From contig CAMQGK010000334.1 in the NCBI GenBank assembly GCA_947000775.1, positions 1,676,001 through 1,740,000 on the forward strand: a DNA stretch of 64,000 bases, written 5' to 3'. A model generated the notes under the pieces. The model did not search any database, was not told the DNA's origin, and worked only from the letters and a program-made list of their open reading frames with translations. The stretch comes from Pterois miles. Taxonomy: Eukaryota > Chordata > Actinopteri > Perciformes > Scorpaenidae. Shown in pieces: positions 44,148-57,586 of the stretch; positions within the stretch are counted from its first letter, which is position 1, and the number at the start of each line of letters is the position of its first letter. Position numbers and translations under genes: made by a program.

Positions 44148-46940
44148 TTTAATGAGCAGGCTGGTCGCTCTTAAGGCCATGGTTACTGGTGTCACCCTAC
44201 CCGCGTTTTAACAGGAGGGATAATACTGCTGTCACAGCAAGTGTCTCTTTCACAGAGACAAAGTTCACCTCTTAAAGGGGTTAATGCTTTTATTTTGAAA
44301 ATGAAATTATCATCACTTTTATGCACCTTTGAACTCTGGGAGAGGTTTGGTCCTGGCTCTGCTGTTTTTGGAGAAGCCTTGGGAGGTTTTTGGCTTTTCA
44401 TGCCTAAAGGATTTTCAGGGCTTGTGAGGTGCCCACACATCAGCCGCAGAGAGAAAGGCATTTAGAAGAGCTCTGACCGACTGACGGGCGTTTGATGGGC
44501 AAACTGGAATTCCCACTTTCACTCTGGCATGTGGGAAGATCAGCTCTTGTTTATTCCCCTCCCTCTGTCACACCCATCACTTTCTGTGACTTTTTGTGCC
44601 CCCAAGTTTTTCAAGTCCCTTTGTCTTTTTAAATAAAGCACTCCACCGATTTAGCATTGCAGTCTGATAATAAAGAAAGGATAGTCAATGCAATGCAACT
44701 CAGCCGAATGACAGTTCAGTAGGAATATCAAGTGTGTTATGCTCCGTGGGCAACTCCGGGGTTTGAGAAGTGAAGCCAAGTGCCTTAAATCTGCATTCTT
44801 TTTAATTACCAGCAGGGGACGACTCCTCTGGTTGCAAAAAGAAGTCTGATTGTAATGAAGTCTATGAGAAAATGAGCCTACTTCTCACTTGATTTATTAC
44901 CTCAGTAAACCACCGTCTGGATGGTGTCTGTGTTTTTGTCTTAGAACTTCAAGCCTTTCACAGTGTCTTTTTAGTTCATGAAAGTTAATTGTAACATTTT
45001 GGTCACCTAAAAATGTCTTATTCGTCATTTGGTTGTACTTAGCTCCACCCTCTCGTGTTACTTCTGTTTCCAAAAAAACAAGATGGTGATGGTCAGAAAC
45101 CAAGATGGTGACGGCCAAAATCTCAAGGCATCAAAAAACAGCAGTCCACATACCATGTCACAGTGACTATGTCCAGATTCAAAATACTTTATTAATCCCC
45201 AGGGAGGAAACTGAGGGCCACCATAAATATAGGACAGACTACAGATAAGACAATTGGACAGGACATACACATCTCAAGGTAGTATAAAATAAGGTTACAG
45301 CACAGCACCATGATTTTAGTGTGAAAGTCAACATTCACATATTCATGGACATCAACATTACCAGTTATCTACAGTCTATGGTAATGCTAAGTGTGGCTAA
45401 TGTAGCCTCAATCCACCAGCCTCAAGCACAGATGAGGAGTGGGCTACAGAAGTCTGGTCAGGCTCACTTCTTTCTAACTCCACACCCCCAGAAAGGCTTT
45501 TCTTCACATATGTATTAACACATCCTAAGACCTGTAAACAGACTTTGATGTACAAAATCATTGGAGTTCCTCTTTACAGCACAATATGTGTCTATCTGTG
45601 TTTGCATGTAGGTAAAAGATATGGAGAAAAGGGAACACAGAGGGCTAAATTTAGAGACGAGAGAGCGATGTGAAGGCTTGGACTGAGGTATCAGCTGTAT
45701 CAGTGTGATGAAGAGTAATGGACACCAGCAGGTTGGAGCCTCTAGTTTATCCTCTGGACACTGGATCTGTCCGTGGCAGCTCAGGACCAGAGCAAACACC
45801 GTCACTGCGCTTTGTGTAAAGTATCGACTGCTGATAGATGCCAGGACAGAAAAAGAGAGAGACACACTGTATGTGTGCATGATATAACAGTCAAACTAGA
45901 CTAGGAACATGATTACAATGGAAAAGAGAACTTAACCTGTTTTATATGTAAAGACATTTGGACAACAAAAATCTGCATTATGCATTCACACATTTGTTGC
46001 AAGGCTGCAGTTCTGACCATGACTGCTCTTTTATCTGCGCCCACATACACTCAGGTCTGTTTGATAGCAGAGCCTCAGTGAAATAAAGGTACAGTGAATG
46101 GTGATTTGACAGAAAAGGAGGTACCTTGTGGAAATGGTGGATTCTCAAACGAGCGTGGGCAGGCCTGATGAGTCAGTGAGGCAGATGGTTTGGCACTGGC
46201 AACAAACGTGGGCACTGTCAAACACTGAGACTGATCAAGAGGAATTGTTGTGCAGGGTGAATGCTAAACAAGGGAAATGAAAGCGTCTCTATCTCGGTCT
46301 CTTATGAAATGAAGGAAATAACAAAGACAAACAAATGCAAAACAAAAACAAATGTTCAACCCAACATGCTTTCTATTGGTCGGAGATAAATGTAATTGTG
46401 AGCTTGTATTGTAACAGAACATGACCGGCACTTTTTGATAAGTTATCGTGATAAGTCAACTGGCAAAGACTGATATTTATCTTATCATGCTTGCAGAGTC
46501 ATGTTACCTTGCAGCTTTATGTACAGTAAACGGTAATAAAACGTGCTTCCTGTATGCATAGCGCAATTGCAACTTCATATTAAGTACTGTATTACTGCAT
46601 TTTGACAAGTACTAAGCTGGGGTTAATTTACTGAGTGTTATCTTGTTGCATTGACAGTGGTGGAAAAACTCACATTACATTTATTGTGATAAAACAGTCC
46701 AACAGAAGTTAAACCATGAGTGGACCTCAGTGTTCATAAAACAGTTTGTTTTGATGGATTAACCATCATGTTAAAGGTCCCACATCTTCCTTCATATTAG
46801 AAGTACTGTAAGTATACATAAGAGAGCATTTTCTGCTCAGCAAACCTGCAATCTTGCATCTCTGCTGGACTTTGTGAGTCATATAGATGAGGAGTGCAGT
46901 TTGCAGCTTTCTTCATTTGGAAGAAAGTGGTTGAAGTTCA
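43298..46940. other. Intergenic DNA
   Basis: No recognisable gene. It contains the MITE fragment at 43488-43552, a (GT)n tract at 44091-44146, and a minus-strand SINE/LINE-tail-like piece at about 45175-45215 (AAAATACTTTATTAATCCCC). The frame-open stretch at 44190-44465 on both strands matches nothing I know. Confidence 0.55.
44091..44146. repeat. (GT)n microsatellite
   Basis: About 28 GT units, read directly. Confidence 0.95.
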
Positions 46941-46949
46941 GAAGATTTC

Positions 46950-47480
46950 TCTGAAATGCAGGCTATGTAATGCCTCATGTAAATTCAACTCATTCAACAT
47001 GCTCATCCCAACTCGTCTCATACCACCACTTTGTCACGGCCCTTGGCATCACTTTATTTTTGGCATCAAAACCACTATAGTTACTCCTGGTGTCACCTTA
47101 GATTTAGGCAACAAAACCACATAATTTGGCTTGGGCTTAAAACTACTACGTTTGTACAGTGAAAATAACACTGAACGTTGTGAACGCAGGACATCTGATT
47201 GTAATGTGACCACGAGACATGAACAGCGGCCTCCTGGATGAAAGCCTTTTGTTTGCTGTGTGTCTTTTTACTCTTTAAACTATGTAACCACAGTCACTCT
47301 TAGTGCACCTTCTTCGATTGCTACTGTTGCTGCAGGTGGGTTTACATTATAATTAATGGGACGCCCAATGCGTTTCATATTGGTGCTAAATGGTGCAGTG
47401 TGTGGCAGTATCAAGTGACGATGTCCGTGACCAAGCCTCAGTATTTCATGTCTTAGGAATGAGAACGGGCTGGTAAATTG
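46950..47480. repeat. Three-copy repeat family, copy A
   Basis: Shares ordered blocks with copies at 48140-48745 and 53305-54345: TGTACAGTGAAAATAACACTGAA, CTCCTGGATGAAAGCC, CTTTAAACTATGT, and a GGTGCTAAATGG / GGCGCTAAATGG block near the right end. It has no coding content and appears to be the uninterrupted copy. Confidence 0.65.
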
Positions 47481-48139
47481 TTCTTTCTAGGCTTTCTGTT
47501 TTATGGATTACACAAAATGCCCTCTTTCACAGCCACGATAGATATTACCTATGTATGTGTGTGTGAATGTGAACAGGACATAATAAAGACAGACACGATG
47601 ATATGGGTGTTGTGGTTCCCATGAACTTTGGTTTTCAATATCAAAGTACAAGTTCAGCGTTTTACACACTGTAAATGAGCGGCGTCTGGTTTCTGGATTG
47701 TGAGGTAACAAATTCCAGTTTAATCTGTGAGTAAAATGGTCACTGGGTTCGTCAGCGTCACTGCTGCCAATGTCACTGACCTGAGTTTCAGGACACCGTC
47801 TCCTGCGTATGTTTGTGCCTGGAGAGACACCAATAGCAGCTGTGCAGGTTACCCCAAATGCTCCATGTACAGTAGCACAAGAAGGAGATCCATCTCCAAA
47901 TTTATCATCGCCTGGGCTGACTGGAGTATCTTTAGTCGAGAAGTGGTGACAGCCAGAAGATCAAATGAGGCAACAGAAGCGTTAACAGCAGGGCTGATAA
48001 ACAGCCTGAAAATGTATTTTGTCAAACAGACTCTATTCTCCTTTTTCAGTTAAAAATAATGCATTCATGTTTTAAAATTACTGTTTATAGCTTGTCACCA
48101 CTAAAAGGAAGAAAACTGGGGAAGTATCAGAAATTCGAA

Positions 48140-48745
48140 TTTGTCCAACGCATCCTCATCCCATCTCGTCATATACACTTTGTCAGACCCCTCAGTGTCA
48201 CCTTTCGGTCACAGTAAACACTTGCTGTTTTGACCCAAACAAAATCACTCGGTTAGGTTCAGACAACAAAACCACTATAGTTGGGTTTAGGAAATGGCTA
48301 TGTTTGTACAGTGAAAATGACACTGAATGTTGTGAACATGGGACACGAGCGAACAGCTGATTGTAATGTGATGTACGGGATCTGAACAGCAGTCTCCTGG
48401 ATGAAAGCCTTGTGTTTGTTGGACCCATCTACCTCGAGATGGCTGTAGCTCAGTGGATAGAAAGGGTTGTCCTTCAACCACATGGATGGCAGTTCGGTCC
48501 TTGTTTCCAGAGGTCAAATTTCATTTATGTACCTGTATATATATGGTGATTGTAATAAAGATCAAACTATGTCACCACACGACTTTCTCCATGCATTTAA
48601 TACTGCTGCAGATGGGTTAACATTGTAGGTAATGGAAAGCCTGGTGTGGCTCAAACCGGCGCTAAATGGCACCTCCAGTATCAAACGCCGATGGCCATGA
48701 CAAAGCCTCATTATATGACGCCCTGGCATTGAGAACGGGTTGTCA
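48140..48745. repeat. Three-copy repeat family, copy B with SINE-like insert
   Basis: Same ordered blocks as 46950-47480. At about 48436-48567, where copy A has CTTTTTACTCTTT, this copy carries a tRNA-like sequence (next entry). Confidence 0.65.
48436..48567 (+). mobile_element. Short tRNA-headed SINE-like insertion
   Basis: GATGGCTGTAGCTCAGTGGA resembles an A box and GGCAGTTCGGTCC a B box, at tRNA-like spacing. The sequence then ends with TAATAAAGAT. It does not fold as an intact tRNA (there is no matching acceptor stem), so it is best read as a small or truncated SINE. Confidence 0.55.
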
Positions 48746-48902
48746 CAGCAGGCTGGAGGGGCGTGTTGATGTCTGTGTTTGTCACAGTAGAAGTAAAAAA
48801 TGGCCAAAGTGGAAAATTGCATTAAAATGAGTCAACTGAGCAAACTCAAGTGTACTACTAGGATAATGTGGTACTCTTACAGGTTTAAAATAGACCTTAA
48901 AG

Positions 48903-49030
48903 AGGCCGTGCTGGTGGTAGAGGTGCATACCATGTGAGAGGGACATCTCTGGTTTGATTCCAGCCAGAAATCTCTGTCCTACCTTTTCTGTCTGTATCGT
49001 TACTGTCAGCTATCCAACAGAGGCAGAATG
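48903..49030 (+). mobile_element. Possible SINE head
   Basis: GAGGCCGTGCTGGTGGTAGAGG followed 40-50 bp later by GGTTTGATTCC, a good B-box match, gives a tRNA-like promoter layout. No defined 3' end or duplication was seen. Confidence 0.35.
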
Positions 49031-49199
49031 CCAACAGACAAATGAACAAACAACAATCTATAAAAGTAACATGGAGTGAGTGTGTGTGTGTGTGTGTGTG
49101 GAGGTGGTGTGTATGAGTGCAGGTGTGCACTTTCTTTAAATTATTCCTCAGCTGTATATTAATTAGCTTGAAGGCCGAACCCACAGTCAAAAGAGGATC

Positions 49200-52100
49200 T
49201 GTGTGTGTGTGTTGTTTGCATTTGTGTGTTTAATTTGTGTATTTGTTGTTATAATCACTACCATGCCAGCTAATTCTCTCTCTATTTATATGAGTGTTGT
49301 TTTGACAGCTGACTCAAAGTGGAAAGTGTTGGTGCCAGTGTGGTTAGAGAGCAGTGATCACCCTCTCTTGCTCTTTCTCTCTCTCTCTCTCTCACACAAT
49401 AGATAAAGCATCCTTTACAGTCACACACACACACTAGCAGTGTCTCTGGTCCAGTCAGAGAGGATATGTATGTGTTGGTGAGGCAGAAAGAGAAAGAGCG
49501 AGGCAGAGACTGCAGTGTCCAGTCCAGACCAGTATCAGATTCAGACCACAGCGACCCCCATGTTAATACCCTGCCTGTCTATTTTAGCTCTGTTATGTAA
49601 TTGGTCACGTTTTCCCAGCACCACTTTCTCAGTCACCACCTTCTTATTTTACATTCAGCAGGTGCTCCCCTTATCCACAGCGATGGACCATGAGAGCATC
49701 AAAGTAAACGGGGAAACAAAGTGGTACTCTGGTGTATCGGTGCAGATCCAACTCTGTTTGAGAAGGACAGTGTTGATAGATTAACTGTCCCACCAGAGCT
49801 GGAGCGCTCAGAGGAATCAAAGATGTCCAAACCAAAGCGCAGGCTATGAGTTCAGCATGTACTCACACCGAGGGACCTGTGGATCTGAACTCTCGGGTCT
49901 TCTCTCAAGTCAAAGTGAAGTGGCAGTGTGTTTTGTTAAGAATAGGAATGTAATTTGAAGTACAGTAAACACAGAAACATCTGGCTTTATGGATGTAAGG
50001 GGGCAGTTGTTGACATCTGATACCCAGTAATTGATAACTGATAACTAATTAATACTTGGAAAGTTCAGCATAATGAAGGTCAAATGTTAAAAAAAAAAAA
50101 AAAAACACGCCCGTCATAAGTTAATAAGGTAATAAACTATGGCTGCAACTAACGATTATTTTCATTGTTGATTAATGTCAATTATTTTCTTTATTAATTG
50201 TTTGTTGTCTATAATATGTCAGAAATTTGTGAAAAATGTTGAATGTTCACATTGAAGAAGCTGGAATCAGAGAAATTTGACTTTTATTTCTTTAAAAATA
50301 ACTCAAACTGATTAATTGGTTATCAAAATAGTTAGTGATTAATTTACTAGTTTACAACTAGTCGATTAATAGATGCAGCTCTATATCAAATGCCTTGTCT
50401 CCACCAACTAACAGCCCAAAACCCAAATATTTTCAATTTACAATGATTTAAAACTTAATAAATTAACAAATCTTTCCATTGGAGACGCTAGGTTACCAGA
50501 GTATGGTTGACATTTTAGGTTGAATAAACAACTGAAATGGTTAAATGATTATTAAAATTGCATATCTATTGAATGACTTAGCAATCAATCGACTAACTGT
50601 TCTAAATCTGGAAGGTGAATTAAGATTAAATGCTTCTCAAAGTTTCAGAAAATTGTTTTCTTAAAATTTATTCATTTTCACCTGCGAAACCTTTTAAAGC
50701 CATGCGATCATGGTGAAAACAGGTTACAGGTAACTGTGAATCCAGGTAAGTCCATACAGTAATACGAAATGGTTCATCAAAGACAAAAGTCATCTCATAA
50801 ACCAGATTTACACTCGATTTGTACTGTGTTATAAAGTGAATCTGTAAAGATTTAACAACCAAAGGACATTAATGACAAATGTGATAAACATAAATCTAAT
50901 TTATAGTATTTTAGCTGTGCATTTTGCTGCACTTGATGCTTTTAACCATGTCAGTGTTGGATGATAATAAACTTTCTGACCTGCAAAATTTATGACAGTT
51001 GGTGAAAGTAGCAATAGATGGTCAAATATATAGATATTTTTCCAAAGGAATTAGCTCTCGTCTTTATCACGTCCTTGTAAAAAGGTCACATTGAAAAATT
51101 AAACTTTGTTTAGTAGCTCACTAAAGATGCAGGTGGGAGTTAACTATTTGTCGAGTCGTGATCCAATAAAATTATCCATGAAGTGTCAACCTGAGAGCAG
51201 ACAACAGTCTCTCCTGCTGCCGTGGTGACCAAGGACAGACGGAGAGATAGATAGATAGATAGTGAGTGACAGATAGAAAGTGAGGAGTTGGCAGACAGAG
51301 AGCCACAGATGGATAAAGCTAAAGACAGGAAATATACAGAGTATAAACCAGTAAGTGAGACTAAAAGGCCTAATTTTTTATTCATAATTGTCTTCGTTAC
51401 TGCGCTTATGAATGTGCTCTTAGCATGTCAGTAAAACCTGAATTGACCTGAAATGAATTCATTGTAAAAACATGAACTCATATTATTTGGCTTAAATAAA
51501 AATACACATTGTTAGGACTTAGAAACATAAATCATCAGCATTTGAAATAAAAATTTAAATTATACCAAGAAATCAAGCTAGTGTATTGTTTCAACAAAAG
51601 TGAGAGTTCGGCCATATGTTTACTTTCTACCACTGTAAAATATCATAATCAAGTATACTAAATAAACCCATCTTTTATTATTGACTCAGTGTAATTACAT
51701 AAGTAAGTATGTTAATTTCATGTTGAAATGTTCTAGTTATCGCCTTCAGAGCATATAATCATGAGTTCAGGCTTGTTACTGAATAACGAGACACAATGTC
51801 GACTGATCACAGACAAAGACACTTAAGCTCTTTGCACCAATGGGTGTAAATTATTCTCAAACGTACAAATCAATAGAACTATTGATAGTTAATGTCTTAC
51901 TAACACGCCTAAAGGCTTCAGTACTATTATAGACTGTATTCATGTTTTTTTATTTCTTCATTATTAGTTATAGTCGTATTGTTTGTTTGATGTTGTTCAA
52001 TTCTCTGTGTAACATCCACATGTAAGCCTAGATTTCATAACAGTGTTAATATTGTAAGTAGTAGAATTACTGAACATGGGATTATACATTTAGCCTTTGT

Positions 52101-52957
52101 TTCCTAAGAGTCTCTTTTAACAGACATTTTAGTACTGATATGTTTACCCCATTTCTTTTATGACTGTGATATCTGCATTTTCGTATTTTGTTCCGATTAG
52201 GACACTTCCTGGGGATTTTGTAGTTGTACTGGGTGTGGATTTAAGTATTGGCTTCATATATGAACATATTCTAGAAATCTGAAATGCATAAAATGTCCCA
52301 CAGACCAATTCACCCTATATTAACTAAAACAAAAACCTGCAAAACATCAAACTTAGTATGATCAAAAGACGAGTAAAGTTCAACTGACTGAAAACACCAA
52401 GTGGATAAAGCAAAATCATTACAGACGAAATTACAGATTTCAGTTACTTGGAGTAAACTAACATAAAGCTAAATAAAGTAAGAACTTAAAATGTTATTGA
52501 AACTTGTTGCCTTGAAAGTTTTCCTTTTCTTAACTTCTTGTGTTTTACAGTGTGGAGTGGCACGTGAGGACAGATGGAGGCACGGGGAAAGGAAAGGTGT
52601 CAAGCGAGTTCACCTGCAGGTATTCAGAGAAGGAGGAGCACGCTTAATGTAGGACAGCTTTCCAACAGGGCATTCTTCAGCCCTAAATATAGGACACGAA
52701 CAGAAGTAGGCTGAGCTGAGAGCGCTGCCAAAAGGACACGAAAAAGAAGCCTTGCATACGGTGAGTGAGGACAGTGTGGTGTGTCCTCGTACATTGTGTT
52801 TTGTACTGAACATGCTGTTGTATGTGTAAAACCAAACAGTCCTCCCCATCAGATTCTTTGAAGTCTTCCTGAAACATGACTTACATATCCATATGAACAT
52901 TGAAAGTGTTACTGGTTGCTTTAAATGTTCATTCTGTCCATGCTGGCTGCAAAGACA
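49200..52957. other. Intergenic DNA
   Basis: No recognisable gene. It includes the MITE-like copy at 50138-50383 and a short GATA/TAGA tetranucleotide run at 51246-51262. The rest is AT-rich and unique-looking. Confidence 0.55.
50138..50383. mobile_element. Small hAT-like MITE
   Basis: TATGGCTGCAACTAACGATT at the left and, reverse-complemented at the right, TAGAGCTGCATCTATTAATC form an imperfect inverted repeat. The 246-bp size and the ATTATTTTCATTGTTGATTA interior match a very common fish MITE. Confidence 0.65.
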
Positions 52958-53287
52958 TCGCCATCCATCCATCCATCTTCAACCGCTTATCCCGTTAGGG
53001 GTCATGGGGGGGCTGGAGGCGGGGTTCACCCTGGACAGGTCGCCAGTCCATCGCAGGGCACATAGAGACAGACAGCCATTTACGCTCACATTCACACCTA
53101 CGAGCAATTTAGAGTCATCAGTTAACCTAAACAGCAAGTCTTTGGACTGTGGGAGGAAGCCGGAGTACCCGGAGAAAACCCACGCATACACGGGGAGAAC
53201 ATGCAAACTCCACGCAGAAGAGTCCCAAGCTGGATTTGAACCTCTTGCTGTGAGGCGAGAGTGCTAACCACTGCACCACCATCGCCT
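52958..53287 (-). mobile_element. SINE-like element, reverse copy
   Basis: Reverse orientation of the 42147-42493 family. It begins CATCCATCCATCC, contains GGACAGGTCGCCAGTCCATC and GCATGTCTTTGG-like and TTTGGACTGTGGGAGGAAGC segments, and ends near CCACTGCACCACC. It is older than the 42147 copy by eye: more substitutions, and no clean target duplication. Confidence 0.8.
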
Positions 53288-53304
53288 CAAAAAACAATTT
53301 CAGT

Positions 53305-54345
53305 GTAAGAGATGACATGTTCTCATCACAACTCGTCACATGCTGCTGCTTTGTCTCGCCCCTCTGATGTCAATTTAAGGCCCTGACACACCAAATCGAC
53401 CAATTTCAGGCCGTCAGTAAGTGCTTGTCGACTTAATTTTTACGGAGTGTCCCTTCTAGTCTGACCGTGTCGGAGGCTTTTTGCCCGATTCAGCATGTTG
53501 AATTGCTGGCGGAGCTCATCTGTGAGAGAAATTACTCTGATTACTTAAACGAATCAGCACAAGAAGAAAATCGGAAGTCACGGGAAAAGGCAGAAGAGCA
53601 CACAAAGAAGGCTCTTTTCATTTTTCATCTTCATCTCATCTGATCATTCCAGTACATGGATATTTTCATGATGACGTGGCCATCTGGAATGAAGTGGTGA
53701 GCGAGAGTGGTGTGAAAATGGTCGGCAAACGGCGCTTTGTTTCAAGTATGCATCATGACAGCAGCTTGTATATCCGCTGTCCTCGGTCTTCTGGTGTCCC
53801 GTTTTGAATGAAGAGTTCAGACTATCACGACCTGCTGGTGTGGAGAGTTATTTCCTCTCACACAGGCACATAACATATGTGGCTGTTGGCTGTACTCTTA
53901 GTTGTGGGTTGGAGCGCAACTGTCTGGACTAGACAAAGGCGACTAGTTCTCTGATGTTGGCTTGGTATATCTGGGCCTTTAGGTTTAGGCAACAACCACT
54001 ATAGTTGAGGAAAAAAACACGATTCGGCTTAAAATTACTGTCTGGAAAGTGAAAATGAGGCATGGGACACAAACAAACAGCTGATTGAAACATGAAAGTG
54101 AAACTTAACACGCAGGGGTCTCCAGGATGAAAGCCTTGCATTTGTTGGACTCATCCTCCTACATCCCCCACCCGCCTGGTGAGTGTTTTCGCTCTTTAAA
54201 CTATGTCACAGTCCCTCCTGCTGCACTTTCTCTGTGTTCACTGTTGCCGCGGTTGTGTTTACATAACATTTAGCCTCATAGAAAGCGCGGTGTGTCTCAT
54301 AAAGGGTGCCTGTAGCGGTGGTATTTGATCCCTGGTGGGTGCAAA
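53305..54345. repeat. Three-copy repeat family, copy C with MITE insert
   Basis: The outer parts (53305-53377 and 53982-54345) align with copies A and B: TTTAGGCAACAACCACTATAG, CAGGATGAAAGCCTTG, CTCTTTAAACTATGTCACAG. The interior is interrupted by the element at 53378-53978. Confidence 0.65.
53378..53978. mobile_element. PIF/Harbinger-like MITE with TTA duplication
   Basis: It begins AGGCCCTGACACACCAAATC and ends GGTATATCTGGGCCT. The reverse complement of the right end, AGGCCCAGATATACC, matches the left end at 11 of 15 positions. Both sides are bounded by TTA (53375-53377 and 53979-53981), the 3-bp target type used by PIF/Harbinger elements. The interior is non-coding. Confidence 0.65.
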
Positions 54346-57300
54346 GGGTACAGCTGTACCCGGGTCCAAAGGTCAAAGGTCTATGGTTGACCCTTAAATG
54401 GGATCAAGAACAACCTTTTACATAATGACCTATATCACTAACAGTACAAGTTAAATGTATTTACATGATAAATGAATGTACTGGTATCTTTTTTAAGCTG
54501 TACTGGCATCATTAAAACACCTTTCAACTCATCATACCCCCACTGTCAGTGTGAAAATGGTCCATGCACCGCACATAGGAGAGGTCCAACGGGGATCCTT
54601 CTACAGCCGCCAAGCTGAGTCACCCGGGCAGACTGAGCGGCCGCCGACTAACCCCTCTGGTGGAGAAGTGTAAAATATTGTCAATTCATTATGAAACTGT
54701 GGCGGGCACAATTAATGGCAAACACTGGAGCCTGACCTGCATCCATCCAGCTGATCAATGAGACATGATGTTACCTCCAGAGGGACGGACTCACGGATTC
54801 AGATCTCCCAAATCATAAATATAAATATGATGTAATAGAATCTCCTACTGTACATTATAAAGTATGATGATAGTGAAGATGAAAATGAAGACAAAGATGA
54901 CAGAGGTTGAGTTGAACAAATATAAAAGCCAGGGTACAGAGAGATAGGCAATGACCAAATTTCTGGAGACGCAGCAGGTATGACAGGCGTAGCCGGACGT
55001 ACAAAAACGAGGAGCTAAGCGGACTATAAAACCTGTCGTAGCAGGCTCAGTTTTAAATCTAGTGTGAAGATATTGGCATCATATGAAACTGGGCGACCTG
55101 GAGTCAGGGTGGATGAGGGGCCCAATTTGGAAAGTCTGTCCCCCTGCCCACTGGCCTGCTCCTGGGAATGAGAATGGACTGGGGACAAAAGCTAATATGA
55201 AGCTTCAGCTGTCGATCACAGACAAATCAAGCGTGTATCTAAAGATACACTTTCCAAAGAAAGATCCTTTAAATGTGTTTTTTGGGGTTTTTATAAAGAG
55301 GAATGCAAACAGAACATCTGTGTAGGCATCACATAGGGTTTAAACTGTACCTCCTACTTCTGTATAAGCTTTACTGTATCCTGCCCATCCTACCACACAG
55401 TAACGATGAATTATTCTCTTTCTGGAGCTGTTAAGGAGTCTGACTCTTGCAGCACGGTAGATTCTCGCCAACTTCATGACTGGGACTTCATGGGCAACCC
55501 TCTGACTCACTACACCCCCTTCCTGCTGAGCTGACGAGGGATTTTTTTTTTCTTGAAAAGCTGGCTTTTAAACACACACCCTTCTTACAAACATGCTTTC
55601 CTCATTTTAGCTATACTCGACGTCAGCTTGTAGCTCCGCACAGTTATCTTCCCATGTCTGTATAAGTGGGGCTGCGCTCACATGTTTTACAGTGTGCTGT
55701 GACAAGCCTCGACTTGTTCCACACTGCGAGACCCAGAAACACCTACACCATACACTTCACAATTACCGTCAATGAGAGATGTTAACATTCCTGCTGGAGG
55801 ATATCAAGGTTAACCAAGATCACGGGTTGGAAAGGAATAAGAGTTCCAGAGATGTGGGTGAAGTCAGGTTAAAATCTCACTCTAGGTCAAAATAAATAAC
55901 CATGTGTCCTCATCTGCCTAATAGTAGTAGTGTGTTATTGTTAGCAGGTGTGGTTTTAGTAATTAAGAACAGCACAGTTCAATGACACTCCTCAGTGTCC
56001 TAGCAGGAGCTTAAAAATGCATCAAAAAGCATCCCGATTACACCTTCTTCTCTTTTCAACTGGTTTTCACAGGTTGGCTGAGCTCTCTGTCATTATGGTC
56101 CTGTTTCTTTTATGCAACAGTAACGGTGTGGTTTCAAGTGGCTGTCATTTTGTTAGAGTGCTGGTTTGAGAGAATTCCCCGAGTTTGCAAAATCCGCATT
56201 CACAGCTCACAGAATGGACTCTTAAATCTGTTATGACCCACGCAGTTGATAAAATAAAATATCTACCCAAACCTGATCTGTTCCACCTCAGCTGCCCGGA
56301 TACACAGACACATACCTACAGTAATCATGACTCATTAAGAAATTCCCACTCTCCGCTTGGCTAAAGATCTCGGCAGTGACTCATCAGAAAACATAGGATA
56401 GGTGTGACATTCAGGGACTGGCTGCTGCTGCTTTACATGTGGAGGAAACAGGTGGTGAGATCCTCACAGGGAGATGGGAAAGGACCTTAATTCATCCTTG
56501 CATTTAAATTTGTTGATGACCAGGACATATTTACATTATGAATTTTGAGATGTAATAAACCTTATCGTCAATCTTATTTTCATCCTTTCGCAATCTCAAA
56601 CTGAATACCAACTAATACCTTAAAGCTTGGAGAATAAATCAGCAGAGGGAATTTAGGAGTCAAATTAAAGAAAATAAGATGTTAAATGCAGCCTTGTGTG
56701 TGTGTGTGTGTTTTTTTTTTAATTATTTTTAATAGGTGTATTGGTTTCACATTTACATTCTTCGCTTTGCAGATCAGATGGGAATTGTAAATGTCTGGAC
56801 CCATGGCACTTCACTGTTTCTCAAATCTGGCCTTTCTAGAAAAAAGTAATTGAATAGGCATGGCCTAAAGAGTAAGGCTGTTGTTCATTTTTTTTTTTTT
56901 TTTTTTTTTTTTAATTGTCAACAAATCCAATGAAAAGACAACAGCCATGTAAGTGGTTGTACTTACTGTACATAAACCATATAACTGTCATAAAGTATTG
57001 GATACAAGACATTTTTGTGATGTCTGTGCTCAGTAACAAAGATGGGAACTGTTCTGGTAAGGTGGCCAGAAGCAAGCATATTTGCTTCGTTTCTGTGACT
57101 GAGCGCGTAAATAATATCGGTCGCTCTCCCAACAAGGAAAATACAGTCCATGTTGTCTGTAGAGCACCCAGTCAGCCATCATCGCTCTTTTATTGCTTTA
57201 AGCAACGACTACTGAACAAACGAGTCATAAATCAGCATGTTTTTATTTGGGGCAGTTCTTGGAAGCGACTGGACGCACAACATGAGCAACCCCTCCAGCA

Positions 57301-57586
57301 ATGTCAAAGGTTTGTCAGGACACATTCCAGTCCAGCGGGGTCCAATGTGTACCCGCACCCAGCTCAAGTATCTGGAACAAGTCTAATGCTCAGTGACGCT
57401 GCAGTAAAAGTAGCAGGACTCGGTCAGTCTGGAAATTCAGTCAAATTAAAATAGATACAGGAGCAGCAAAACCAACTGGTTGAGATTATGGTGATTATGG
57501 TGCTTTTTTTTTTTTTTGCTTACAGCCGTGACATGAATTTCCCTCAGTACATTTATACTAATTTCAGTCAGGATTGAAAGCTGCTG
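54346..57586. other. Intergenic DNA before the minisatellite
   Basis: About 54930-55090 holds a fragment (GTAGCAGGCTCAGTTTTAAA) also present in the hAT-like element at about 60955. A poly-T run is at about 56888-56912. The 179-codon open frame at 56915-57454 is not recognised and is near what chance allows. No other signal was seen. Confidence 0.5.

Noticed and set aside
44192..44465. Overlapping ORFs on both strands
   Set aside because: No motif, no splice context and no resemblance to a known family; chance-length.
48436..48510. Functional tRNA gene
   Set aside because: tRNA-like boxes only; the stems do not pair and it sits as an insertion in a repeat.
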